Virus record (IMG/VR): IMGVR_UViG_3300042935_000384
Coordinates: 1 to 24,513 of that record
DNA: 24,513 nt
Direction: 5' to 3' (one strand)
Source of the DNA: a virus
The notes under the pieces: model-generated
The model's input: the letters and a program-made list of their open reading frames with translations, nothing else
The model's database searches: none
What the model was told of the DNA's origin: nothing
Made by a program: the position numbers and the translations under genes
Shown here: positions 1-5,878 of the stretch, piece by piece
Layout of the letters: every line of letters starts with the position of its first letter
Numbering within the stretch: the stretch's first letter is position 1

Positions 1-367
1 CTAGGAACATGCGTCGCATCTCTGATGCGGGTACAAGTTCTGTTGCGAACACCCAAATGTGATAGCCACGCCTTGTGCGTTCTACCCAGGACTTGACACC
101 GACTGACTCGAATGCGTCATGGAGCGTCCATGCTTCTTCAGGGTTGTCGTAGTCAATGTCTGTGCAACCCCACACGCATTTGGTTTCACCTTTGTAGTAC
201 ACGCATGGGTATACGCCTACGAATGTGTCACCGAATAGGTGCTGTCTGAATGTGTCGTCCGTGAGTGGTTCTCTTACACAGCCACCGTCCCACGAACCGT
301 GTGCGTCTCCACGACCACGGAACAAGGCGATGTACTGTGCAAGTACGTCATCTAGTTCGTTAGTCAT
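1..367 (-). CDS. Archaeo-eukaryotic-type primase, N-terminal part (runs off window)
   Basis: The first 122 residues of a primase-like protein are visible and the rest lies beyond base 1. Seen: an early ALFRGRGDAHGSW segment (residues 14-26), a WGCTDID block with the paired acids D70 and D72, and a RRGYHIWVF block with H103. An acidic DxD followed by an sxH motif is the catalytic signature of the AEP (PrimPol-like) superfamily, and the wording resembles the primase domain known from TOTE-type proteins and phage PrimPols. It would make primers, and possibly DNA, at the phage fork. The start ATG (365-367) has GAGG six bases upstream and overlaps the last 8 bases of the helicase gene, so the two are probably translated together. 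Whether a helicase or zinc domain follows cannot be seen. Confidence 0.82.
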   Translation of the reverse strand, partial: MTNELDDVLAQYIALFRGRGDAHGSWDGGCVREPLTDDTFRQHLFGDTFVGVYPCVYYKGETKCVWGCTDIDYDNPEEAWTLHDAFESVGVKSWVERTRRGYHIWVFATELVPASEMRRMFL

Positions 368-1400
368 GGCGAGCCTCACGTAGGAACTGTGACGGTAACT
401 CACCCTCGCTCAGTCTCGTCAAACGTCCTGTGCCTTGCTCAATCTCAAAGTCAATGTCATCTATGAGGTTGCCTGCTGGACGCTTGTTCTTGACCAGGTT
501 GAGTGTGAGTGTGTGGGTGTGGATACGAGCCTCGTAACGTAGATTGTCAAGTTGTTCCATCGCCCGTTCGGACGCTGACGACTTGTCAAGTTTAGTTTCA
601 AGTTCACGGATCTGTGAGTCAATCTCAAAGCGTTTGCGACGCACACCAATGATGTGTGTCGCTTGCTGTTCACCACCGAACGCACCTGATGAGATGGTCA
701 TACGTTTACCATCTGCACCTGATGTGCGTGAAGTTTGGTGTAGGGCAATGAGTGGGACATCATGTCGTCGTCCCCATGCTTTGAGTGTGTTGGCTTTAGA
801 AGCGACATCCTCGCCACCACCTTGCAATAGTTCTAAGTAGTCAAACACAATGAGGTCAGGTTTCTGACCCCACATGTTTGACACTTCGCTCATTGATTTC
901 TCCATGTCTGACAAGGCCATAGGCTGATCAAACACAGCAAGGTTGGGGAAGTGTTCATTGGCTGTCTGCTTGAGCAGATCAATAGCACCAGCGTCGTCCT
1001 GAGCAATTGAACGCTCAAGATCTATGGCGTTGACACCGTGAGTTACGCAAGCCAACTTGATGAGAACGAGTGTGCGTGGTTCGTCAGGGACGAAGTAAAC
1101 CACGTTCTTATTCTGATTCGCTTTGAGTATCTCTAATGTAACCAATGTCTTGCCACTGTGGCTGTAACCAATGATGTTGCACATCTCGCCTGAAGCGATG
1201 CCACGCATCTCACGATCAAGATCACCGAAGCCTGTGTAGATACGTTCGTGTGGCGATTGCGCCCAACGAACAAACTCTTCAGCCGCTTCCTCTAGTGGTC
1301 TGTAGTAATGCATTTGTTTTGGTTCAGGGAGTGAGGACGGGGGGCTTTCGCCCCCCGCTTTCAACGCTTCCCATTTTGATGCGAAGTCCTCAAGGCTCAT
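360..1400 (-). CDS. DnaB-like / RecA-fold replicative helicase
   Basis: A 346-residue RecA-fold ATPase. Seen: Walker A GYSHSGKT at about residues 78-85, Walker B LIVFDYLELL with its aspartate near 187, and a LIALHQTSR segment near 218-226 that matches the glutamine sensor of DnaB-type helicases. It most likely unwinds DNA ahead of the primase encoded next. It is shorter than a full DnaB and has no recognisable N-terminal primase-interaction domain, so a single-domain DnaB-like helicase or another RecA-like ATPase are the alternatives. Start choice: an in-frame TTG lies 21 bases upstream, but ATG 1398-1400 is preferred because GAAAGG sits six bases before it and it overlaps the stop of the preceding gene as ATGA. 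A very stable stem-loop lies in codons about 15-21 (1338-1357). Confidence 0.85.
   Translation of the reverse strand: MSLEDFASKWEALKAGGESPPSSLPEPKQMHYYRPLEEAAEEFVRWAQSPHERIYTGFGDLDREMRGIASGEMCNIIGYSHSGKTLVTLEILKANQNKNVVYFVPDEPRTLVLIKLACVTHGVNAIDLERSIAQDDAGAIDLLKQTANEHFPNLAVFDQPMALSDMEKSMSEVSNMWGQKPDLIVFDYLELLQGGGEDVASKANTLKAWGRRHDVPLIALHQTSRTSGADGKRMTISSGAFGGEQQATHIIGVRRKRFEIDSQIRELETKLDKSSASERAMEQLDNLRYEARIHTHTLTLNLVKNKRPAGNLIDDIDFEIEQGTGRLTRLSEGELPSQFLREARHD
1338..1357 (-). other. GAAA-tetraloop hairpin inside the helicase coding sequence
   Basis: In the mRNA sense, an 8-bp perfect, all-GC stem (CGGGGGGC with GCCCCCCG) closes a GAAA loop. This is a classic GNRA tetraloop. It lies about 43-62 bases after the helicase start codon. 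No T-run follows it on the minus strand, so it is not a standard terminator. It encodes a Gly-Gly-Glu-Ser-Pro-Pro stretch in a probable linker, so codon choice could have avoided it. Confidence 0.6.
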
Positions 1401-1876
1401 GCTGAACCTTTCGGTGGCCAAAAGGCAACAGCCTCTTGTCCATCAACTGTGTCTGCCTGCTTGAACCAAGGACGCTTCGTGCCAACTGCTTGGTCACGGT
1501 TGTCCCATACTCGTCCAACGCCAGCCTTCTGACATGCGGTGATCAACCAGTTCGGTAAATCGCCGTGTTGCTTGCCAGCAATTTCAACGCTTCCCTTAGC
1601 CGACATGGTGGGGGGTGTAGCGATCATTGCCTTGGCTGGTGCTGGCGTGTATTCCTCAACAGTGCTATTCGGGAATGCTTCCTGCATGAGTTGCATGCCG
1701 TGTTCAATGTTGTTCCCATGAGCACCCTGCAAGACTTCGTTAACGAAATCAAAATGGCTGAGGAAAGTTGACTGAATGTTTGTCATGCTTCCGTCATTCA
1801 AGTCGGTCTTGCATGTTAACTCGCTCGCAATTTTTGCGGCTACTTGTGTCACGATGGACTGGTCTTTGCTAATCAT
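1397..1876 (-). CDS. Conserved phage protein of unknown function (159 aa)
   Basis: No known catalytic motif was recognised. The N-terminal ~70 residues look helical. A Pro/Ala-rich linker (about 77-95) follows, and the C-terminal ~55 residues form a compact segment with DLPNWLITACQKAG, VWDNRD and KRPWFKQAD, ending AFWPPKG. Sitting between a nuclease gene and the helicase, it probably serves DNA replication or recombination, for example as a DNA-binding or helicase-loading factor, but this is inferred from position only. The start ATG (1874-1876) has AAGGAA seven bases upstream and overlaps the nuclease stop as ATGA. Its own stop overlaps the helicase start in the same way. Confidence 0.8.
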   Translation of the reverse strand: MISKDQSIVTQVAAKIASELTCKTDLNDGSMTNIQSTFLSHFDFVNEVLQGAHGNNIEHGMQLMQEAFPNSTVEEYTPAPAKAMIATPPTMSAKGSVEIAGKQHGDLPNWLITACQKAGVGRVWDNRDQAVGTKRPWFKQADTVDGQEAVAFWPPKGSA

Positions 1877-2694
1877 GATTGTTCCTTAGGGATAATGTCC
1901 GCAGGGGACAGTTTGCTACCTTTGCATACTGACCAATACGAGCACCAGGTTTGACTACACAAGTAGTGTGTGTCATTCTTAGTCCACGATTCGTCTGTTC
2001 CGATTAAGAGTGCTGTCCGCACAAGCGGTCGCACTTGCTCTTTAAGCCAATCGGTATGGCTTTCGTTACGGTGAACAGGAACGATCTGTCCCTTTCCACC
2101 ACGAACTAGAACGCCGTATTTGAATGTCACAGGATACTCGTGAGTTCCTTTGGCAACCATCGCGGCTGAATACATTGTTGGCTGTACTGCCTGAGATTGT
2201 TTGTCACGGGCAGAGTATTTCCTAGCCGATGTTTTCCAATCCCAAATATCTGTCTCGGTCACACAGTCAATTGTACCCTTGCCGTAAACGGTGACGGGTG
2301 TTCCATTGATTTCAAACTTGTCAAATTCAAAGTGGAATGGTTCTTCAACACCAGTGACCTTGCCAAGAGTGGGGGCGATTGATTTTTCCCACTCATCACA
2401 AAGATCGTTGGCGTAGTTGAACAGTTCATGGTCTGTGTACTTGACACGTTGGAATGGTTCGCTGAGCAACCGTTGTAGTTCCTCGTGTGCTACCTCACGG
2501 GCGTTGCCCTCGCCTAGCAACACGCTGGCGATGCCTGCGTGTACTGCTGTGCCAAGGATTGTTGCGTCGTTAGGCATTGACCATTCGGGGCGCAGAATGT
2601 TATTGCGTCCTCGTTCGTTACACATGAGTGCGTCACCAATCCACGACTGACGGACATAAACATCTATGCCGTGTTCTCTGTGTTCAATTCTCAT
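1873..2694 (-). CDS. PD-(D/E)XK nuclease, RecB/Cas4-like, probable Fe-S cluster
   Basis: A 273-residue nuclease of the RecB/Cas4 type. Seen: GTAVHAG with H52, GTIDCV with D143, DWKTS with D152 and K154, and QPTMY (171-175), in the order expected for the RecB motifs. One cysteine near the N-terminus (C25, in ALMCNERGR) and three near the C-terminus (C246, C251, C257) match the layout of the Fe-S cluster in Cas4 and AddB nucleases, although the spacing x4/x5 differs from the common x2/x5. It probably resects DNA ends during replication or recombination, or degrades host DNA. The start has AAAGGAG upstream and overlaps the preceding stop (ATGA). The gene lies in a five-gene coupled operon with helicase and primase. 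Confidence 0.85.
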   Translation of the reverse strand: MRIEHREHGIDVYVRQSWIGDALMCNERGRNNILRPEWSMPNDATILGTAVHAGIASVLLGEGNAREVAHEELQRLLSEPFQRVKYTDHELFNYANDLCDEWEKSIAPTLGKVTGVEEPFHFEFDKFEINGTPVTVYGKGTIDCVTETDIWDWKTSARKYSARDKQSQAVQPTMYSAAMVAKGTHEYPVTFKYGVLVRGGKGQIVPVHRNESHTDWLKEQVRPLVRTALLIGTDESWTKNDTHYLCSQTWCSYWSVCKGSKLSPADIIPKEQS

Positions 2695-3137
2695 TGCTGT
2701 TCTCCTTTGTGTTCTGCTACTAGCAGGTTCGCTTGATAATGCGACATTGTGACACCGAACTTACACAGTGCGTAAACACGGACAGCGACAGATGGCATAC
2801 CTAATTGTATACGACCGACTATCTCATTGTGTTCTTCCTCTGTGAATTCGTACGGCGTCATCTTGCGTCGTTGGTTGCGGTCGGACTCTGAGAGTCTCGC
2901 CTCTTTCCGTATGATGATGTATTCGTCATGGAACATGAGTTGCGCTGTCAGGAACTTGAATATGCTTGCGTCCGTCCAAGGAACGCATAGGTCAAGGAAC
3001 TCGGCAATGTGTTCTCCTTGCCAGCCATCAACGGGGTCAACGAGTATCGGCGTTGGAGTCGTTACAACGACATCGCAGAGACAGTCAATCTCATGAGCGA
3101 CGACACCGCAGGTGTATACGGGTAATTTTGGGGACAT
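2691..3137 (-). CDS. Unknown protein, first gene of the replication operon (148 aa)
   Basis: Not recognised. Seen: an N-terminal segment with several cysteines (YTCGVVAHEIDCLCDVV), a central LDLCVPWTDASIFKFLTAQLMFHDEYI helical stretch, a charged Arg/Glu-rich part, and a C-terminal segment (about 100-140) that could be a helix-turn-helix (TEEEHNEIVGRIQLG, then PSVAVRVYALCKFG). A DNA-binding role is possible but unproven. A longer reading frame exists upstream, but ATG 3135-3137 is chosen because AAAGGAAA precedes it and the 18-bp palindrome and stem-loop lie just before it. It is the first gene after the terminator at 3,303-3,334, so it should head a new transcript. Confidence 0.72.
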   Translation of the reverse strand: MSPKLPVYTCGVVAHEIDCLCDVVVTTPTPILVDPVDGWQGEHIAEFLDLCVPWTDASIFKFLTAQLMFHDEYIIIRKEARLSESDRNQRRKMTPYEFTEEEHNEIVGRIQLGMPSVAVRVYALCKFGVTMSHYQANLLVAEHKGEQQ

Positions 3138-3158
3138 TCTTTTTCCTTTGTTTTGAAC

Positions 3159-3176
3159 GTGACTTAAATAAGTCAC
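3159..3176. promoter_or_regulatory. Palindromic element, copy 1 (GTGACTTA-AA-TAAGTCAC)
   Basis: Two perfect 8-bp arms flank a 2-base centre. It lies 21 bases before the start codon of the replication operon (ATG 3,135-3,137), immediately upstream of the ribosome binding site. The same sequence recurs at 7,232-7,249, 8,170-8,187 and 8,719-8,736, always between minus-strand genes. It is probably an operator for a dimeric regulator. A hairpin in the mRNA leader is the alternative. Confidence 0.75.
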
Positions 3177-3193
3177 TTTTGATTGGTTACTGT

Positions 3194-3222
3194 ATCGGGC
3201 AAGCCTCAGGGCTTGTCCCGAT
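3194..3222 (-). other. Stem-loop in the leader of the replication operon
   Basis: Inverted arms of 12 and 13 bases (ATCGGGCAAGCC on the plus strand, pairing with GGCTTGTCCCGAT with a one-base bulge) surround a 4-base loop. No T-run follows on either strand, so it is not a clear terminator. It lies between the terminator of the upstream unit and palindrome copy 1. It may be an mRNA leader structure, a protein-binding site or an origin element. Confidence 0.5.
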
Positions 3223-3250
3223 CTAGTGCTTGTGGCTCTCTGACGAGAGC

Positions 3251-3256
3251 AGTATA
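3251..3256 (-). promoter_or_regulatory. Candidate -10 box of the replication operon
   Basis: TATACT on the minus strand, five of six matches to TATAAT, lies between the upstream terminator and the first gene of the operon, where a promoter is needed. No convincing -35 box was found 16-18 bases away, so this is a weak call. Transcription from here would place the stem-loop and palindrome copy 1 in the untranslated leader. Confidence 0.3.
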
Positions 3257-3302
3257 ACATCATGTCGTTGCGTAAGCGGTGGATTGGGTCAGGGGAGAAA
3301 CA

Positions 3303-3334
3303 GAAAAAGCCCCCACCGCCGAAGCGATGGAGGC
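3303..3334 (-). terminator. Intrinsic terminator ending the amidoligase-side operon
   Basis: Minus-strand sense: an 11-bp stem (GCCTCCATCGC with GCGGTGGGGGC, including two G-T pairs) closes a TTCG loop and is followed directly by five T residues. It sits about 30 bases past the stop of the zinc-ribbon gene and should separate that operon from the replication operon. Confidence 0.85.
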
Positions 3335-3365
3335 GTTCTCTGAGTTGCAAGACCCTGTTTCAGGC

Positions 3366-3506
3366 TCACTTATTGGTGGGTTTCATTTCCCTCCCACCCC
3401 GTGTGTGCTTGGCACAGACAGGGGGAGAGTTCAATGGTACATGGGTGACTATCGTGTTATCACACGATGGGCACTTCCATGTGGTAGAGTTAGAACGGCT
3501 CGTCAT
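3366..3506 (-). CDS. Small zinc-ribbon protein (46 aa)
   Basis: A 46-residue protein with a C-x2-C knuckle (WKCPSCDNTIVTHVPL) and a second C-x2-H pair (PPVCAKHT), which together should bind one zinc ion. Small ribbons of this type are common in phages and usually bind nucleic acid or another protein. Its partner is unknown here. The start ATG (3504-3506) lies inside the end of the preceding gene in another frame, with GAGG five bases upstream, so translation is probably coupled. It is the last gene before the terminator at 3,303-3,334. Antisense reading frames across this stretch contain no recognisable protein. Confidence 0.78.
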   Translation of the reverse strand: MTSRSNSTTWKCPSCDNTIVTHVPLNSPPVCAKHTRGGREMKPTNK

Positions 3507-3720
3507 TAGAGCCTCGTGGATAGCCCTGAATACCTAGTGCGTTCAGGAATGTACGGGCGTTACCGCCAATGTCATCGTGGTCTATGCCTCGAATGGTCTT
3601 GCCTGTCTCAAGTTCTTTAGAGACGACATAGGAGTCCTCCCATTCAATCTTGAAGTCGGCAATGGTCAGGTCATCGTTGAGTAACACTTCAATGACAGGA
3701 ATGAATGTGGCTACTTTCAT
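3490..3720 (-). CDS. Unknown small acidic protein (76 aa)
   Basis: Not recognised. It begins MKVATFIPVIEVLLND and is acidic overall, with a predicted alternating strand/helix pattern (DFKIEWEDSYVVSKELETG) and a C-terminal DIGGNARTFLNALGIQGYP segment. ATG 3718-3720 is preferred over an in-frame upstream ATG because it overlaps the previous gene's stop as ATGA. The last 17 bases overlap the zinc-ribbon gene. It belongs to the chain of coupled small genes downstream of the amidotransferase gene. Confidence 0.72.
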   Translation of the reverse strand: MKVATFIPVIEVLLNDDLTIADFKIEWEDSYVVSKELETGKTIRGIDHDDIGGNARTFLNALGIQGYPRGSNDEPF

Positions 3721-3977
3721 TTGTACACCACTTTCTGTCCGAACCATCTGACCGAGATGTAGGTCATGAACTGTTCTATGGCACGCTCCTGGATTTCCTG
3801 TGGCGTTGGTTCACCACGGTTGTCTGTGGTCATGATCAGCAGTTGGTCGGCTTTCAATGTCGCCAACCTGCCTATCCGTACCTCAATAGGTTCAACAACC
3901 AAACCGTCAGCATCTGTGACCACAGTGATCTCGGGTGCAAAGGTGTGATAGTACAGTGTGTCGGGGTGCTCACCCAT
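3717..3977 (-). CDS. Unknown small protein (86 aa)
   Basis: Not recognised. It is acidic and probably globular, with a strand-rich first half (PEITVVTDADGLVVEPIEV) and a helical PTPQEIQERAIEQFMTYISV segment near the C-terminus. A very good ribosome binding site (GGGGAGGA) precedes the ATG, which overlaps the preceding stop by 8 bases. Position in a tight operon with the amidoligase pair makes it a candidate accessory protein or substrate, which is inference only. Confidence 0.75.
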   Translation of the reverse strand: MGEHPDTLYYHTFAPEITVVTDADGLVVEPIEVRIGRLATLKADQLLIMTTDNRGEPTPQEIQERAIEQFMTYISVRWFGQKVVYK

Positions 3978-4182
3978 TGTATTCCTCCCCTAATGCTTCG
4001 TGAATACGGACAGCACAATCCCATAAGGCACTGCGGTCAGCCTTGGCGGTACGGCCTAGAGGGCTTTCCGCACCATGCTTGTTGATTTTCTGTGTCAGAT
4101 TGTCAATGGCAATGCCGACAGTTTTGTTGAGTGCCTCAAGTTCTGTGATCGTGAGGTCTAGTGGATATGTTGTTTCAGACAT
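3970..4182 (-). CDS. Unknown small helical protein (70 aa)
   Basis: Begins MSETTYPLDLTITELEALNK and continues as two amphipathic helices (ALNKTVGIAIDNLTQKINK and SALWDCAVRIHEALG) joined by a charged loop. It may dimerise. An in-frame ATG at 4,255-4,257 would add 25 residues, but the internal ATG has the strong AAGGAG site and a perfect TATAAT lies between the two, so the shorter form is preferred. No function is recognised. Confidence 0.7.
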   Translation of the reverse strand: MSETTYPLDLTITELEALNKTVGIAIDNLTQKINKHGAESPLGRTAKADRSALWDCAVRIHEALGEEYNG

Positions 4183-4224
4183 TGTTGTCTCCTTATTTAA
4201 TTCGCCGTTCGTGGCGTTAGATGA

Positions 4225-4230
4225 ATTATA
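4225..4230 (-). promoter_or_regulatory. Candidate internal -10 box (TATAAT)
   Basis: A perfect TATAAT on the minus strand in the short gap (4,183-4,260) between two left-arm genes. No good -35 box was seen. It could start a secondary transcript for the run of small genes ending at 3,366. Confidence 0.3.
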
Positions 4231-4260
4231 GTTGATGGCTTTGAGTATGCGGTTCATAGA

Positions 4261-4857
4261 TCACCACGGGCTTTCGTTATTGTTGATCTGTCCACGGTTC
4301 CACACAGTCCACTCAGTCTCACAGACTTCATGTGCGACGACAGTGATGGCTACGCCACCGAGTTGAGTGATGTCTTGGAAGTCAGTACGGGTGAACTCAC
4401 CAGCAAGAGTGGCAGAGCGCAAAATATCTTGCGCTCGTTCCTCTGTCATGTCCCAAGGAAACTCAATGTCGTAGTTGTCTCTCTCTGCCTTGTTTACCTG
4501 CATACGGTACACACGCTTACGAGGGTCAGCGAGTAGTCCGTTCTCAAACATTCCGTCAAGCATTTCCCAAATGTCATCTTGTTTATCAACCTGATAGTTG
4601 TTGATGACCCACTTAAGGAAAGTGTTGATGGCATGAAATTGATTTTTGTGCATGGCTTCATCGTAGTTCATACGATCATTCAGACATCTGATCTCGTGTT
4701 GTTGTGACGTAATGGTTTTCATAAAGGTGTCAAGCAACTCCTCGTTCTTTTCTATCTGCTGACGCAAGAGAGCGTTCTCAGGATACACACCCCAAATATC
4801 AGGGGTGGTATCAGTTTCAGGGACACATTCGTATGGAAGTGGATTGTTAATAGTCAT
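4261..4857 (-). CDS. Unknown protein with central coiled coil (198 aa)
   Basis: Not recognised. Residues about 28-60 (ENALLRQQIEKNEELLD, then a QQHEIRCLNDRM stretch) look like a coiled coil. The middle (residues about 80-110) is acidic and aromatic, and the C-terminal part (FTRTDFQDITQLGGVAITVVAHEV) looks like a small alpha/beta domain. A clear AAAAGGAAAAATC ribosome binding site fixes the start at 4,857. It follows the amidotransferase gene by 30 bases and should be on the same transcript, so it may act with that enzyme. Confidence 0.75.
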   Translation of the reverse strand: MTINNPLPYECVPETDTTPDIWGVYPENALLRQQIEKNEELLDTFMKTITSQQHEIRCLNDRMNYDEAMHKNQFHAINTFLKWVINNYQVDKQDDIWEMLDGMFENGLLADPRKRVYRMQVNKAERDNYDIEFPWDMTEERAQDILRSATLAGEFTRTDFQDITQLGGVAITVVAHEVCETEWTVWNRGQINNNESPW

Positions 4858-4887
4858 GATTTTTCCTTTTCTATTTGTTGTTGGTTG

Positions 4888-5823
4888 TTATTTCTCATCG
4901 CCAAATGGCGCATAGCAGGCACAGGCTTCGGTGTCAGCGTCGCAGAAGTAGCACGTGCCACACTCTGTACACAACTGAACATCGTCATTGACTAGATCAA
5001 AGATGGCAACATTGTGGCAGGTGTGACATTCCCACTGAACGATGTCAGAGATCTCATCTGCATCATCAGGGTGAACCCATGTACCCTCAATGTGATCGTA
5101 CATAAGATCACCATCAAGCCAAGTGCGTGCCACATATGAATCAACCACATGATTGTAGTCATCAGTGAACGTGTCCTCGTCATCAAACAAATACTGATCG
5201 TCTAATGCGGGCGTGGTCTTGGTCGGATTGTATGTGCCGTACGAAGTGCTTGAACTGTACGATGGATACCACACAGTCTCTTTGTACGAACTATTGCTGT
5301 ACCACACACCATCTTTCCAATGACCAAGATGTTCGTTGATGATATAGAACGGGTTGGCTAACTGTGAACCCGTGTTGAGGAACGCAAGTTTAGAACCGCT
5401 AGCAAACTTGCTGAGTTCGGCAACACCAGCCTGCGTGTCAAGCAGATCGGCCATATCAAACTGAGGCAACCATTCAGTAGCGAACAAGTGCGTATCGGAC
5501 TTACCGTTCTCCTCTTTGATTGGCAACATACCGTTATGACCCATCACTAATTCCTCATTGACTTGGAATGGGTGACAGTTCTCAACATTGGTAACACCGT
5601 GAGTGGTGATACGCAAGTGAAAGATTGCGTGACCCTTAGGGAAGCTCTCTCTCATGTCGTAGAAGTTGCCGATGGTGTCCTCAAGATCCATTGACTTGTA
5701 AGTATGGATTTTGTTGTTGCCGATAATGGCGAAGCCGAAACCGTCAGGGTTGGCTTTGCCTGCTCGGCGTAGTGATTTCTTGGAAGGCGTTGAACCGCCC
5801 TTGGCTAGGATTAGTAAACACAT
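4888..5823 (-). CDS. Class II glutamine amidotransferase with C-terminal cysteine-rich module
   Basis: A 311-residue Ntn-type amidotransferase. Seen: Cys2 directly after the initiator Met (the expected catalytic nucleophile once Met is removed), NPDGFG (25-30), HLRITTHG (69-76), NCHPF (82-86), GHNGML (95-100) and SDTHLF (109-114). These are the glutamine-binding and active-site blocks of class II enzymes. The family hydrolyses glutamine or a similar amide and releases ammonia. A Tyr/Ser/Asp-rich linker follows, then eight cysteines between 266 and 303 arranged as CxxC, CxxC, CxxC and CxC, which should bind one or two zinc ions. The start at 5,823 is certain because it must place Cys at position 2 and has AAAGG upstream. 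A longer frame reading into the amidoligase gene is rejected. It lies directly downstream of the amidoligase gene. Confidence 0.9.
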   Translation of the reverse strand: MCLLILAKGGSTPSKKSLRRAGKANPDGFGFAIIGNNKIHTYKSMDLEDTIGNFYDMRESFPKGHAIFHLRITTHGVTNVENCHPFQVNEELVMGHNGMLPIKEENGKSDTHLFATEWLPQFDMADLLDTQAGVAELSKFASGSKLAFLNTGSQLANPFYIINEHLGHWKDGVWYSNSSYKETVWYPSYSSSTSYGTYNPTKTTPALDDQYLFDDEDTFTDDYNHVVDSYVARTWLDGDLMYDHIEGTWVHPDDADEISDIVQWECHTCHNVAIFDLVNDDVQLCTECGTCYFCDADTEACACYAPFGDEK

Positions 5824-5878
5824 GATTGTGCCTTTCTGTTTGTGATTGTTTGTGATTGGTTGTAGGGATAAGGATAGG

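Noticed and set aside
3262-3537. Plus-strand open frame of 91 codons
   Set aside because: It is antisense to the zinc-ribbon gene, runs through the minus-strand terminator and has no recognisable protein features or coding context on that strand.
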